From positions 10,106,001 to 10,170,000 of the forward strand of contig NC_061472.1 in NCBI RefSeq assembly GCF_022581195.2: DNA of 64,000 bases, given 5' to 3'. The first letter of the stretch is position 1. Each line of letters starts with the position of its first letter. Position numbers and translations under genes: made by a program. A model generated the notes under the pieces. It was not told the origin of the DNA. It made no database searches and was given only the letters and a program-made list of their open reading frames with translations. Below, piece by piece: positions 22,268-34,359 of the stretch. This stretch comes from Helicoverpa zea (taxonomy: Eukaryota > Arthropoda > Insecta > Lepidoptera > Noctuidae).

Positions 22268-22775
22268 TGAAGACCTGATGCAGAACTCCAACAGACCAAC
22301 AAAACTATAAGAGATACAAAAATGGTGCCATGGCAAAAATTGTTTCATGTGATGAGCATTTTCAGCTGAGATAATAAATTTTAAGATCTGGAACACCTGA
22401 TGTGGAACCCCAAGAGCCCAGCTTCTCTGTACCATATACAGGTATGACGTTTTAGCAAAAGTTGTTCAATTTGATAAGCACTTTCTATTGACTTATACAA
22501 ATTGAAGATCTAAAACACCTGATGTGGAACTCCAGGGGCCCAGCCAGACTATAGCATATAGAGGTATGACGTTTTAGCAAAAGTTGTTCAATCTGATAAG
22601 CACTCTCTGTTGACTTATAAAAATTGAAGGTAAAACACCTGATGTGGAACTCCAGGAGCCCAGCTAGACGGCATATGAAGATATGACGTTTTAGCAAAAG
22701 TGGTTCAATCTGATAAGCACTCTCTATTGACGTATAAACATCGAAGATCTGGAACACCTGATGTGGAACTTCAAG
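22268..22775 (+). repeat. minisatellite, about 4.3 units of about 121 bp
   Basis: Each unit carries acacctgatgtggaactcca, then tatgacgttttagcaaaag and gataagcactctct, and ends gaagatctgga. The first unit is the most diverged and the last is partial. The open frames on the minus strand here arise from the repeat. Confidence 0.85.
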
Positions 22776-23024
22776 AGCAATACTACACTTGAAATGTATA
22801 GAAATAAATGTTATGAAAAAGGTATGGTGAATCAAAAAAAGTAATTAGTCCGTCTTTTAGATAACCTTAAAATAATGGACACGTATTTTTTCTTTTCTCC
22901 TTCTCACAAACAAATAATAACGTAGATATAACACGCTTGAATTTTGTGTTAAGTCACTGCTTAGTACAATTTTTACATACCTAGACGTGGCGTCACGAGC
23001 CCCCACTCTCCGACTTTGTTGCGT

Positions 23025-23041
23025 TATATCTCATTATTATT
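23025..23041. repeat. left 17-bp TSD of copy B
   Basis: tatatctcattattatt, repeated exactly at 23698-23714. Confidence 0.85.
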
Positions 23042-23697
23042 TTGTATGTCTCTTCCAGACCTCGGGACTACAGAGTTCCGAATTTTTGGGAGGCAAACGT
23101 GGGGCCGAAGCCAACACGTTGAAGTCCTTTTGAGACAACTTTAATGAAATGGTGACACAAAATCGACAATTATCCCTTTATACACTATAGAAATGAACTC
23201 AAGGACAATCCCCGGTGGACGTCGTTAAAAAAAGACAATCCCCGGTTCTGTGCTAAACTATCGCTAACTATGGAGGAAAACTAATTGGGCTATTGTGATG
23301 GGATGTTAGTGGATGACAATGTATTAGCTACATGTAAAAATGGCAGGTGGAGACTCGCCACCTCACTTACTGGGCCTCCGGGAACCAGTCACTGAATAGC
23401 AACAAGAGGGCAACAGGGACATGAGCGGCTGAAGGGTGAGGATACCTCGGCGGACTTTAAACGCAGATTACGCGCTCCCTGTGCTTCCCATGAGGCACCT
23501 ACCCTCCGAGCAGGGCTACTAATCCTGCTCCACTCTGGACGGCCAAGCCAAGCCAGAGGCGTGAGACCTACCCACGTCATGGTTCACTCCGACCGGCCGG
23601 AGATGGGGGGACAGTATACTCTCCCTGGAGAACTCAGTATATATAGCCCCGCGGGGTCGCTACTCCCCGTCATCAGCCTCAGATGTCCTGCGGTGCC
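23042..23697 (+). mobile_element. TSD-flanked repeat with no evident ORF, copy B (inverted relative to copy A)
   Basis: The 656-bp copy begins ttgtatgtctcttccagacc and ends ...agatgtcctgcggtgcc. It matches copy A (11961-12667) along its length in the opposite direction, with some internal deletion. The exact 17-bp flanking duplication tatatctcattattatt fixes both ends. No protein-coding potential is apparent. Confidence 0.8.
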
Positions 23698-23726
23698 TAT
23701 ATCTCATTATTATTGTCGTTATTATC

Positions 23727-24100
23727 TCAAGAGCCTTTGTCCCAATTATGTTAGGGTCGACTTCCAGTCACGATTCAACTGAGTACCAGTGTTTTACAAG
23801 GAGCGACTGCCTATCTGACCTCCATAACCCGGTTACCCGCTCAACCCAACACCCCTTGGTAAGACTCACTACCCATAACGACTGCCAAGAATGTTCAATG
23901 ATAGCCGGAACCTACAGTTTAACATCCCCTCCAAATAACGGTCATTGGTATCCAAAATATACGTAGAAAGTACATACGAACTTAGAAAAGTTGCATTGGC
24001 AGGCACTTGCCAGACCTGGAATCAAAGACGCACGCTCATACTTGAGAGATTGGTTCTCTACCCACTAAACCACCACGACTTCCACTAAGTCACCGCGACT
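23727..24100 (-). mobile_element. tRNA-derived SINE, near full length
   Basis: This is the inverse of the SINE at 29.95-30.32 kb. It includes the body (tctgacctccataacccggt) and the head inverse near 24010-24090 (ctggaatcaaag = box B region; actaaaccaccacgact = box A region). It follows copy B directly. Confidence 0.72.
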
Positions 24101-24706
24101 TTGTCATCTATTTAATGTTTTTTTAGGTAATAATACGTGTAATATTTTTGCCCCACACAACTTAAATGCGGACTAATTAGAATCACTACTTTTATCCCTA
24201 TGGTCACGTCTATTGCGGTTCAGTTCTCAGCGTTTTGTTTAGTCTGCTGTGCTTTTGCCGTTAAAGTACAAAAATTTAATATATGGAACGTTTCTAATGG
24301 TTATGCGTATTCCGTTGTTTTCAAGTCAACGGGCCCTTAAAATTCAATATCAGACTATTCAGATCTTTGATTTTGCTGACCCCGTACTCGCTGGCATAAG
24401 GGACAGGATCCGCGTACGAAGTCGCGGGCAGAAGCTAGTTAAAATAATATATTTATTAAATTAAACTTGAAGCTTGGAATATAAAACGCGCATTGTTTTC
24501 TTTGTTAATAATGTGATTAATATGTATTTTATAAAATAAAATTACGAAATAAGGCAATCCGCCATGATATCTTGAACACCAATCAGAGCTCGTGACGTCA
24601 TTTCTCAAAACAACTCGCGCGAAAGCGCGTGAACGTCACATTTCGTTATTGTGAACTTCCACTACGATCTTTGTTTTTAATTAATTAATTGTTTATAACA
24701 CGAGTT

Positions 24707-24834
24707 ATGGAGCCCGGATTTATCAAGGCAAACAGCGCTAATTTGCCTAGAATTGATATCATAATGCTGGGAAAGTTTTTGGCATCAAATAAAGATTTTT
24801 GTTCAGCTGAATTTAGAAATGTTAAAACTTCCAT
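24707..24834 (+). pseudogene. first exon of a YqaJ-type protein, orphaned
   Basis: ATG at 24707 opens 42 codons (MEPGFIKANSANLPRIDIIM, then KFLASNKDFCSAEFRNVKTS) and ends at 24834, phase 2, with donor GTAAGT. From memory this is the start of uncharacterised lepidopteran YqaJ/SWIM-type proteins. The following exons with the nuclease residues are absent here, so no activity is possible from this copy. Confidence 0.5.
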
Positions 24835-24943
24835 GTAAGTATACTAGTTTAATTAAAAAACAATGAGAGATGAAACCTAACCTCGAAATAGTTATTTACA
24901 TTATAAACTATGCTAGAATCTAGAGAACTATGTAATAACTTAC

Positions 24944-25136
24944 ATCAAAGTGATCTTCACAAAAAAAAAGTTGTACCCTGGGCAATATTGCTTTTGAATC
25001 TCGCCTTGCAAGTTTAAGCCACTTGTTTCGTATTTTTTTTATTGTGAGGAACGTACACAAATAACTTATCAGGAGTTGTTTTGGATGTGTTCTTACACTG
25101 GGGGACCCCACAACACCTACGCACTTTCGAATTCAT
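24944..25136 (-). pseudogene. THAP-domain exon with a frameshift in an A run
   Basis: ATG at 25136-25134 opens MNSKVRRCCGVPQCKNTSKT, reaching YVPHNKK. In the run of A residues the frame slips and continues in the next frame as IRNKWLKLARRDSKAILPRV and ends FFCEDHFD, followed by donor GTAAGT. The C-x4-C ... W ... C-x2-H signature makes this a THAP zinc finger. Restoring the frame needs a one-base change in the A tract, so this copy is broken. Confidence 0.72.
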
Positions 25137-25269
25137 ATTTAATAACACAAAAAACTTAATTATTGCACGAGCGTTGTTTACTTGCGTCTTGTAATTTCAG
25201 TCGTGACGTCACAAGTGACGACATGACACTGACAAGCGTTTTCGCGCCGGATTCAAAGTGGACAGAGAA

Positions 25270-28200
25270 AAATGCAATTATTTGATAAAAAAACTTCGCA
25301 TTTTCTTAAAATTAATAATTTTTCATATAAAATAGACGTATACCTACATCATACAAAGGAATTTAAAAAGCAAGTAGGTAAGCCGTCACATTCCATAGAT
25401 TGACTGACTTATGTACTGTCTAATCTATGGCTATTAATAAGCTGTGTTAAATTCAGCATGATTAATTAATAAAAGCGCATTCAAAAATGATTAAGGGTAA
25501 TGTTATAATCAAAAGGTAAAATAAATGCGTACATCGGAACTCTAAAAACTGAAAACTTGGTTTTTCATATTGTTTTTTTTTATGAAATAAAATATTTTTT
25601 CATGTTATTTTTTTATGAAATAGAATGTAAAATGAAATAGTATGTAATAGTGAAAAAGCACGAGGAATGGAGAACCTTCTTATTTGGAAGTCGGATAAAA
25701 AACGCAAACCTAGAAATGGTAACAATAACGAAAAGTCCCATTGTTGAAACGTGGTCTTTACTAACTGCAATATTTAACAAAAGGCGGGAAATATCGTTTT
25801 CTGCATTGATGCAAATTGTTTTGGGATCCTTTACGAGCTCACTGTTTAAAAAATGTTTTGTAGCTTAGATAAAATACTTATTTTAGACGTTTCCAAAAAT
25901 ACCCGCAATTGTAAAAAAACTATACAAGTATAATAAGATACATACTACATTGATTTAAATTTTTATCTATGGTAATATTCTATAAAAGTTTCTTTTTTCT
26001 ATGAACGCTCAAAAATATGTCTAAATTATGTAAATATACGAAAAAAAACCTGTTTACCTAACTTAATATTCTATTTGAAAACTTCGCATTTGCTTTAGGC
26101 ATAAGAAACAGTTAAACAGACAAGTATTTATTTATTTACTTTTAAATTGTGACAAAATATTAATAGACAGTCATTTGATTTGAAAAAAAAAGTGTCAACT
26201 CACAATTTCTAAAAAAAAACTAGGCAAGTCGCAGAAAAACAATAAAGAATCTACCGATAATTTACTTAATAAAGTGCAAAATTATGTTTCACATATTTAC
26301 CTAGTAGTAACAAATTAAGATGCCAAGATTTTCTTACATAGGTACCTACATAGTGAGTTACAAGTGAAGTGTTAAAAATCGTAAATGGGTAAGTGGGAAT
26401 CCTATCCCGCAGAAAAATGCAAAAAAAGGCAGATTTTTATTTATTTCCGATCAAAACGTAAAAGAATACCCAAAAAAAGGAAATCACATTCACTTTCAAG
26501 TATGACAAATTATAGGTAACCTACTTACCTACTAAGTTAGGACTTAGTACCTAAGGTTACTTTCAAAGTTAAAATAAAAACGTCTATCCCATTGTTAGTA
26601 TTTCTGTAATTTCTACCTATAGAAGTTCTCAATCATCTTAAATACTTACCTTAGTATTTCAATTGTTTAGGGATAAAACTCATTCATACTTTGTATCTTT
26701 TAAAACTCAGCGATTTTTCTCGAAAATTCAATCGTATACCTACGCTTCATTGCCGTTTTCATAGACAATAACCTCATAAAACTTCTGTGTAATCCTTCAA
26801 TGGAACTCTATCCTTGTCTTTTACCATAAAGCATAATTTTTAGCACACCTACCTGCGTTTACTTTTAACAAAGCTATTGTTTAATTACCTGCTATTCAAC
26901 AATAAACATATATTTCCTTATTATTTGCACCTTTTCATACAAAAATATTGAAAAAGGATCAATTCGCTATATACAGCTACGATGCCAATTTTGTTCCATT
27001 TTAAGACAAAAGGAAGTAGCTTATGTTTTGCAAAGTTTTATTTACAGTTCTACGAAACTATTTTAAACTTTGTTGCTAAGAAAATAAGGATTATAAATCC
27101 TTGTTTGGCGGTATATGACGGTTGGTAAAAGAATGGCCTCGGCCCGAACAGATTCTGAGAAAACATATAAGTGTACGTTTTGGCTGATCGAAATTTTTGC
27201 GAAGAACCTACAAAACTAAAAAGCTATTGTTACCAAATCAATGGATAGTTAAGTTTCTAACGCTTTAACGACTGTCCTAACAAATTTTCTAACCTATGTT
27301 ATCAATGCGAATGGCTTTTTGTTTATTTGTTAAGCTTTTAGAGGACAAAAATCTACACAAAAAAAAAACGAAATTAGACACGATTAAATGGAAAACATAG
27401 GGATCTAATTGGTTGAAGAGTGGGTAAGTTTTATCCGGGTGAATAAAGATATTTCCTTCACATTTCGTTCTGATGAATGTGAAATTGAAACCAGATCAAA
27501 ACAGTTTGTCTTAACATCTCATTAACCTATTTTCAATATTAACCTCATTAGTTGACCCAATGGGTGACAATTTTATTTTTTTAATATTGATTTCGGCTAA
27601 ATACCTAGGTAATCTGATCCTGATCTTTGTAATGTGCGTACTACCATTCATTTTCATACTAACTTATGAACTCAAACAAACTATCGGCTGACTAAAAGTG
27701 TGCTAAAAGTTTGCAGTGTTCAGTGCGTGCGGGTATTCTTTACCTATATTGACGTTCGTTGGGGGAAGCCTATGTTCAACAGTGGATGGAACTATTTCCA
27801 AAAAGTTTAGCTTCGACTATATATCCAAATAGAAAGTAGCAGGACAGAAGGCAAATTTTTTCCAAATGAAGCTCATAACCATTAACATGCCATTAGGTAA
27901 CTCACTGGTGAAAATGTTTCCATTTAAACCATCGTAGCTAACTACTAGTTGGAGCTGCAATAAAAATAAATCAAAAGTTAAAAAGATTATAATATTGTAG
28001 ACCTGTCTGTTCTTGTCTCGAGACAACTTAAAAAACACGCTTCACCATAATATATTTTTTCATATACAGTAGCGCGCAGATAAGCACTGTCTTGAAAACC
28101 TGAATTTCAAACCATGACTTTTGAATTACCTAAAGATTTTATTGTTTCAATTAAGTAACACTTAATCCGTTCTATGTCAATTAACGATGGGTTTCTATAA

Positions 28201-28980
28201 ATATCTGTGGATATGTCAAACAATCTCTAAAATCTCAAAACAATGGGTAGGTACCCAGATAGGGTATTGAAATTCACCATAAATACCACACGTAATTTAA
28301 TTTTCCTTCCTATCATTTATAAAAGTAACTTAAGTAGAAGGAAAACATCTGGAGGAAACTTGCTTATATTAAATGTAGGGAAAACTATGACATTGCCTTG
28401 CGTAAGTAACTAAGTATAATACTTATTATTTATTGGCCCTTAGAATACCCGCACACTGCAAAATTTTGTCGTCCAATAGTCTGTTTTGGGCTCATAAATC
28501 AGTATGAAGGTGTATAGTACGGTAGACTGCACATCAGTGGTAACTGTCATGCACCTTAACTCAATAGTAATAAGTTTGATTTTCCTATAAAACTGTTACC
28601 ACTGACCTGAAGTTGACTGTACGTAAGTCTTGTATATTATGACTGAAAACTTTGATAAGAATCAAGTATTTTTTTATTCCGGCACGTTCAGTGCTTTCCA
28701 CGAGACACGGGTGGAACCGTGGGAAAACGGTATTTATTTATTTCAGCCGCGGTTTCATCCAAATCCCGAGTTCACTTTCCCGCATCTGAATAATAAGCTA
28801 TACCTGATTACTGCCAATTTTCATCAAAATACTTTCAGTCAAGAGCTCCTAAAGATGTAGTAGTACCTATAATATTAGTATAACTATCCCAACTATGTCA
28901 TGCGTAGGCGCATTAAACGGGTGGCCGTAACATCAGCATCATTGAAGTCTAAACATCCTGTTGTTATACCATATCGGCCG
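25270..28980. other. AT-rich spacer, no gene supported
   Basis: Long A/T tracts. A degraded Helitron-like tail is at 28678-28735 (cacgagacacgggtggaac). A 46-codon exon-like open frame on the minus strand (27817-27954) behind a good acceptor is reported as a finding. The open frame near 25650 has no motif. Confidence 0.45.
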
Positions 28981-29059
28981 GTAACTTACTGCCTAGGCAG
29001 CACATTGTTACCACGAGAACCAGAATGCGACCTTAGCTAATAAATAATTGTGTGGGCTA

Positions 29060-29470
29060 GGTTTTCCAGTATCATCAGCCTTTTGACCGACTTCAGAAAA
29101 AGGATGAGGGATGATTGTATTTTTGTCTGTCACATTGTAGAGCACAGCCCTCTTCTCATACAGAAAAGGACTGAGCGATAATCACCACGCTTGCTTGAGG
29201 CGGGCGATTTCCTCATGATGTTTTCCTTGACATTTTTCAGTCATCGGAGTCCAAGATAAAACTTAGCGTAGCTTAAATTAAATATATCGGGATACCGTCT
29301 CATATACGGTCGGTTAGCCCCATGGTAAGTTATTAGTTAACTTGTGTTATTGGCGCTAACACAACCGAACAGCTAGACCACAGCGAACAAGCATGCTCAT
29401 CACACAAATGTCGACTGTACCGGGAATCGAATCCGGGACCATCAGTTCGGCGACCATTACGCTAACGAGG
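29060..29470 (-). mobile_element. tRNA-derived SINE-like element
   Basis: On the minus strand the head reads ttagcgtaatggtcgcc (A-box like) and then cccggattcgattcccggt (B-box like) near 29415-29465. The tRNA-unrelated body continues to about 29060. It is a different family from the SINE at 29.95 kb. The full tRNA cloverleaf is not preserved, so it is not called a tRNA. Confidence 0.5.
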
Positions 29471-29769
29471 TTATCAAACATGATGGATCGACCCAATTAT
29501 TTGGCCAAAAGCTGCTCTCCTATGCTCAATTCAACATGTGGTATATTTCGCTGTACCTCTAAATCTTTTGATAGCAGCATTTTTGAAGTTGAACTTATTT
29601 CAAAATGGCAAAGTTACGTGGCGTGAACTTTATGATTGTTATACCAAACTTTTACACTAAATCGTAGCCAGCTAACCAAGAAACTTTAAACAGGACTTCA
29701 TAAAACAAAAACCCTAACTACTACCGATCTAAACGCAATCACACACGAACAAAAAGTGCATAGCTGTAC

Positions 29770-29885
29770 AAAAGGTGCGTGGATCGGCGCGTGCGCACGA
29801 CAGCTGCGCGGCCATCTGCCGCCCCCTCCCGCCACCCCCGCTCACACCTGGCTAGACCTGGACAGACGGACAGACAACATCTCCA
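29770..29885. other. short CpG/GC-rich block
   Basis: Reads ggatcggcgcgtgcgcacg, then C-rich DNA (ccgccccctcccgcc). It has a weaker look-alike at 31500-31560 (tcgacgcgtgcgccgtgcag). No ORF can be supported. It could be regulatory or repeat-derived. Confidence 0.35.
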
Positions 29886-29949
29886 TTTTTTTTAGGTCAT
29901 AATATGTACATGCTTAGGTACTAATTTGATAAATCAATTATTTGAAGTG

Positions 29950-30325
29950 TGTGCGAGTCGTGGTGGCCTAGTGGGTAAAGAACCAACCTCTCAAGTATGA
30001 GCTGGTCAGGTAAGTACCAATGTAACTTTTCTAAGTTTGTATGTACTTTCTTAGTATATCTTGGACACCAATGACTGTGTTTCGGATGGCACGTCAAACT
30101 GTAGGTCCCGGCTGTCATTGAACATCCTTGGCAGTCGTTACGGGTAGTCGGAAGCCAGTAAGTCTGACACCAGTCTAAACAAGGGGTTGCCCGGGTAACT
30201 GGGCTGAGGAGGTCAGATAGGAGTCGCTCCTTGTAAAACACTGGTACCTACTCAGCTGCATCCGGTTAGACTGGAAGCCGACCCTAACATAGTTGGAAAA
30301 AGGCTCGGAGGACGAAGAGTCCTTT
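29950..30325 (+). mobile_element. tRNA-derived SINE, near full length
   Basis: The head carries gtggcctagtgggtaaag (A box). The body includes actgtaggtcccggctgtca and ggcagtcgttacgggtagtc. It ends ggaaaaaggctcggagg. The B-box segment between gtatgag and ctggtcagg is deleted, which would impair Pol III transcription of this copy. Relatives are at 5.08, 23.73 and 44.71 kb. Confidence 0.78.
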
Positions 30326-31189
30326 TGTGAGAAAACGGCTGAACAGATGGTGATGAAATTTGGTGTGGACACAGCTTCTTTCTTGAGGAAAGAAATGTGG
30401 TATTTTATTTTGGACTGCGATAAGTAGTTTTTACAGGAAGAGGGGTAAACCGCGGGTTAATAATAGTCCAATAATTTGTTGTTCGGAAGCAACCCTTTCT
30501 TTAGGGTGATTTTTTGTTTTAGAAGATTTGTGTCTATTCTCAAACAACAGGTGTTTAATTGTATGTTTTGCAAAAGGGAGACTTTCTTAGAAAAGGGTGT
30601 CTATTTTTCTTAGTATTGTTGGTTAGGGAATTCCGTAGCAGGAATATATTATCATGACGGCTTTCGGGGGTGGGTACTATTTTATGAATTCTGAATTCAC
30701 ATGTAAAAGTAAATTCATTTCTCTGCTTTAATTACACTTGATTTGCATGTTTATAATAAAGACTTGTTGCAAAACGTTATCATGCCTGAACTAAGAAATG
30801 AAGCCAGGACATCAAGCTTAAAATCCTCATTTATGACCCACTGGAACATCGGGCATAAGTTTTGTGTACTTACGATACCTCGTAATTTTCCTGACATTTT
30901 GTAGCAAGTAGATAAGGATTTATTACGAAGGGTTGATGACCCCTGCAGGACCTTGTAAAGTTACTACATAATTACCTACAATTATAAAATACCTATGCAA
31001 TCAAGAACGTACATAATCACATGATATGAATGTATGTACATAGTATTTGGTGCTGAAAACAATTGAAAACAGCGATATTTAGTTCCTATATTATATCCTG
31101 CCTAAACAGGCTGAAAATGTCGATACCTGATTTTAATACTATTTTAACCAATTTTCAAGATTATACATTTTTTTGGGAAACGGCTCGGA

Positions 31190-31345
31190 AGAGGATGACC
31201 TCTATCCCACGGTTTCACTCTCATCCTGTGGGAACTTCTTCCCATAACCGGATAAAATATAGCCTATGTCACCAGGATATCATCATCATCATCATCAGCC
31301 TATCGCAGTCCACTGCTGGACATAGGCCTCTCCAAGTGCACGCCA
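31190..31345. mobile_element. Helitron-like fragment plus (ATC)n and a dispersed repeat block
   Basis: On the minus strand a Helitron-like tail covers 31195-31270 (cccacggtttcactctcatc / ccggataaaatatagccta). It is followed by (atc)n at 31274-31296 and cagtccactgctggacatag, a block I recognise as widely dispersed in Lepidoptera. Confidence 0.55.
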
Positions 31346-32539
31346 CTGAGATCGATTTTCAGCAGGATATACCTGACCTGAACCTTTAGGCTACAACCAA
31401 AACATGACTTTAGTTAAGACACATCATTTTCTATACAAACAAATCTATTCTTTCTTTTCCATACAGAAGTCAACCCAACAAAATAAAACTGATCCATCAA
31501 CGTATGTGACAGTGACGCACACATCGACGCGTGCGCCGTGCAGCTGCCAGCCAGCTGTAAGCCAACCTGTTGCCGATGATTTCCAGTCAGATTTTACAGT
31601 TAGTTATTATAGTAAATCTACATGTATTAGTGTTGATTTTTATTGATTTTTTGTTAAGTTAATTTTGTAGTTTAATTGTTTAATTATGTAGTAGTTTCCT
31701 GACCTTACCTGGCTTGTGCATTCAGATTTTAGCTATTTTCTATGTAATGTAATAATGTAATGTAAAAATGTTTTTGTAAGGCAGTAACAAACGAACAAAT
31801 TCACCTATGTGACATATGCACTTAAATGTTAAGATTTCACCAAAAATCAGCTGAACCAATTTTGATAAAAAACGAAACATATGATACTAGTTTATACATA
31901 GAAATCTAATCTCATATCTATGACTTTGTCTGAATGCATGAAATACCTACATAGAGTTAAAAGTTTTCTGCAGGCATGAAAAACTGCAGTAACTATTCTG
32001 CAATACGCTCGCGCTGCTTCTGAAAATTTTCAAACAGGAAAACACATTTTCCTGAACTACTAATAGAATTTACTTCTTGGACTCACAGATGACGAAGCAA
32101 ATCTTTTTATCCTTAATCATAAAAAGTAGTTCGCATTCCATTAAAATTTGTCTATGGTGGCAGTAGCTCCAATCAATTTTTTTAACAGTCACACGTGCTG
32201 TTAAATTGTTAATATATCTTTGACGTCAGCTAAAGTTATTATTTAATAATGCAGTTATTAAATATGTAAATATGTTGTTTCTTTTTCCTCATTTCTATTT
32301 TTATAATCTAACTGATTTGGTTTAACATAGTTAAGAAAGTAGACCGCCTCATTCGTTATGCGGCCAAAGTTAAAAGTTCTACATAACACGAGAGAAAACT
32401 TTTTTTTTATTCTCCATTTTTTTATTTATTTGGGAAATTAAGAGCGCTTTGGAAATTGCCACAATAGACCCGAATCTAAAGAAAAGTCATTTTAAGTTTT
32501 CAGTACTGTTTGAAAGAGAAACGTAGTAAATCTTTGCCC

Positions 32540-32684
32540 TGGAGGCTCCGAAACTACAGAAATGAGACGAAAATTCTCTCAATGTTGGGAAGCTAGACTA
32601 TGTCGGAATAACATGGGCTATACTTTATCCCGGTACGGGCAGTAGTTCCCACGGGACGCGGGTAAAACCGCTGTAAGTAGCTAG
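32540..32684 (+). mobile_element. Helitron-like 3' fragment ending in CTAG
   Basis: Reads ggaggctccgaaactacaga, then ctttatcccggtacgggcag and cacgggacgcgggtaaaacc, and ends in CTAG at 32681-32684 followed by T. Confidence 0.65.
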
Positions 32685-33001
32685 TCTAAATAATTCAAAT
32701 ATAAAATACCTACACTTAAATTACACTCAAAGTACTTTCCGTTTCCAGTATTTATTTAATGAAATATTTTATATTTAATTTCAGTACTTAAAGGTAACTT
32801 AAAGTGCACTTAAAACTGTTACTTCACGAAGGCGTTAACTCATTAAGTTGTGAACGAAATGTTTATAAATCGGATGTCACTTGACTTTGAGTGCTCTTCA
32901 CTGGCATAAATCTTACTCACTTATTTCTTTGCCTGAAGTGATGATATTTTAAAAGTTTAAGCTTGAGTTTCGGTGTAAGTATTTTAATATTTGGTTCAAT
33001 A

Positions 33002-33165
33002 CTAAGAGCGTTTTCAAACCGGGCGATTAGCGATCAAACGCGCGACATTTTTTTGCCGCGCCAATTAGGTGTACCTACCTTGCGTGTAACAGCGCGTAAG
33101 AAATGTCGAAAATTGGCGCAAAGAAATACAAGCGCGACAAAACTACTAGTGTGAAAGCGCTTTAT
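33002..33165. mobile_element. possible small MITE
   Basis: aagagcgttttcaaac on the left and the inverse gtgaaagcgctttat on the right, with more partial symmetry inside (gcgccaatta / aattggcgc). CG-rich in AT-rich surroundings. The ends are not exact. Confidence 0.35.
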
Positions 33166-33582
33166 GTACCTAGAAGATAGAATTAAATTAAGGTGAGTAG
33201 ATTGAAAGCGCATTTTTCTAGGAATTCAAGTGTGGAAAACTTGGCGGAACTATGCAGGTTGGGGATAACTTTATTTTACGAAAAATCTAAGTACCTATAA
33301 AAATCATGACTAACTGAACTCAAAAACAAATCCTCTTTTTCGACGTAGGTTACAAAATGATGAAGTTTTTATACTTAAGTAAAGGCTGTCGGCGCTTGCA
33401 AGATGTTACTTGAACAGATGTCACCAGCTAACAAGTTATGAGTTCCGATGGCTTAATGAACTGGTCAATAACCAGGGCATGGCTGATATGTTCAAGGGCT
33501 TACTACTTAAAACTATTTTAAAATCGATTTAATCTTTACTAAAATAATAAATATGTAATGAAGAGGAAACATTTTTTTGTTT

Positions 33583-33734
33583 CTTGGTCTGTACCCTAAA
33601 GGCTCCGAAACTACTAACCGATTTGAAAAATTCTTTTAATTTTGGAAAGCTACGCTGTTCCCGAGTAACAATGGCTATATTTTATCAGCAATAGTTCAGA
33701 CGGGACGCGGGTGAAACCGCGGGAAAACGGCTAG
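33583..33734 (+). mobile_element. Helitron-like 3' fragment ending in CTAG
   Basis: Reads gtaccctaaaggctccgaaa, then cgggacgcgggtgaaaccgc, and ends in CTAG at 33731-33734 followed by T. Confidence 0.7.
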
Positions 33735-34359
33735 TCAATACAAATAAAAAAAAGAGAAAAGAAAAAAATATGTATTGGATTTTCAGGATTTTCACCATTG
33801 TGATTACAATGAAAATGAATAAATTGGTGATCTACTCACCTAGCTATTTTTTTAATTTAGTGTGATATTCCTTTTTCATAATTTTTTTCCTCAACATTTG
33901 TAGGTAAATTAATACTTTTTTTTCAAAAAAACAACAGAATCATTTATTTTTTAGACATAAAAAATGTGGTATGAAGTAGATCTAGCGCCTATTAATATTA
34001 TCTATGAATTAATAGTTTTTTTGACCGCGAAAGATATGAAGAAAATATTAGATGCATTTTTGAATAATCTAAAAAATATATTGTATATTTATGTAAATAT
34101 AGATGTTTTTGGATAGGTATAAGAAGAATGGTTATTGGCATCATAATGTATTTTTAATATTTTCTGCATAGCTAGATAACAGAAGAATTTTGTTTTGTTT
34201 GGTAGCGAATTTTACAGTTTTTTTTATTAGGCATTTAGTGGTTTCGTTCGTGTTGTTTTTGGCAATATTGGATTTCATAGTATAGTTTGAATTTCTAGTC
34301 TATAGTTTGTTTAAAACTATAAGTACCTACTATTACCTACATAATGTACCTGTAAACTT

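Larger units (their letters stand above)
21992..22830 (+). mobile_element. Helitron-like element with microsatellite and minisatellite arrays
   Basis: It starts TCTATACATATAATAAATC, a TC start preceded by A as in the other Helitron-like copies. An 8-bp microsatellite (tgtatgtc)n follows at 22107-22163, then the family motif ccgaactactgaacggattt, then a roughly 121-bp tandem array. A clear CTAG 3' end was not found, so the right boundary is uncertain. Confidence 0.5.
24595..25265. mobile_element. internally deleted two-gene transposon remnant (ISL2EU-like: YqaJ + THAP)
   Basis: Two first exons face each other. A plus-strand exon (24707-24834) resembles the start of lepidopteran YqaJ-type proteins. 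A minus-strand exon (25136-24944) encodes a THAP finger. Each ends in a GTAAGT donor that points into the other gene, so the middle of both genes is missing. The outer flanks carry similar CG-rich motifs (gcgcgaaagcgcgtg on the left, gcgaaaacgcttg on the inverted right), possibly subterminal repeats. Known: ISL2EU transposons encode a THAP-type transposase and a YqaJ exonuclease-like protein. The family assignment is inference. Exact ends and TSD were not found. Confidence 0.55.

Noticed and set aside
22247..22835. Minus-strand frames rich in GxPHQVFQ
   Set aside because: Arise from the 121-bp tandem repeat.
25650..25868. 72-codon frame in AT-rich DNA
   Set aside because: No convincing start codon context, splice context or motif.
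29415..29465. Possible tRNA gene on the minus strand
   Set aside because: A- and B-box-like segments are present, but the arms do not pair as a cloverleaf and a SINE body follows directly.
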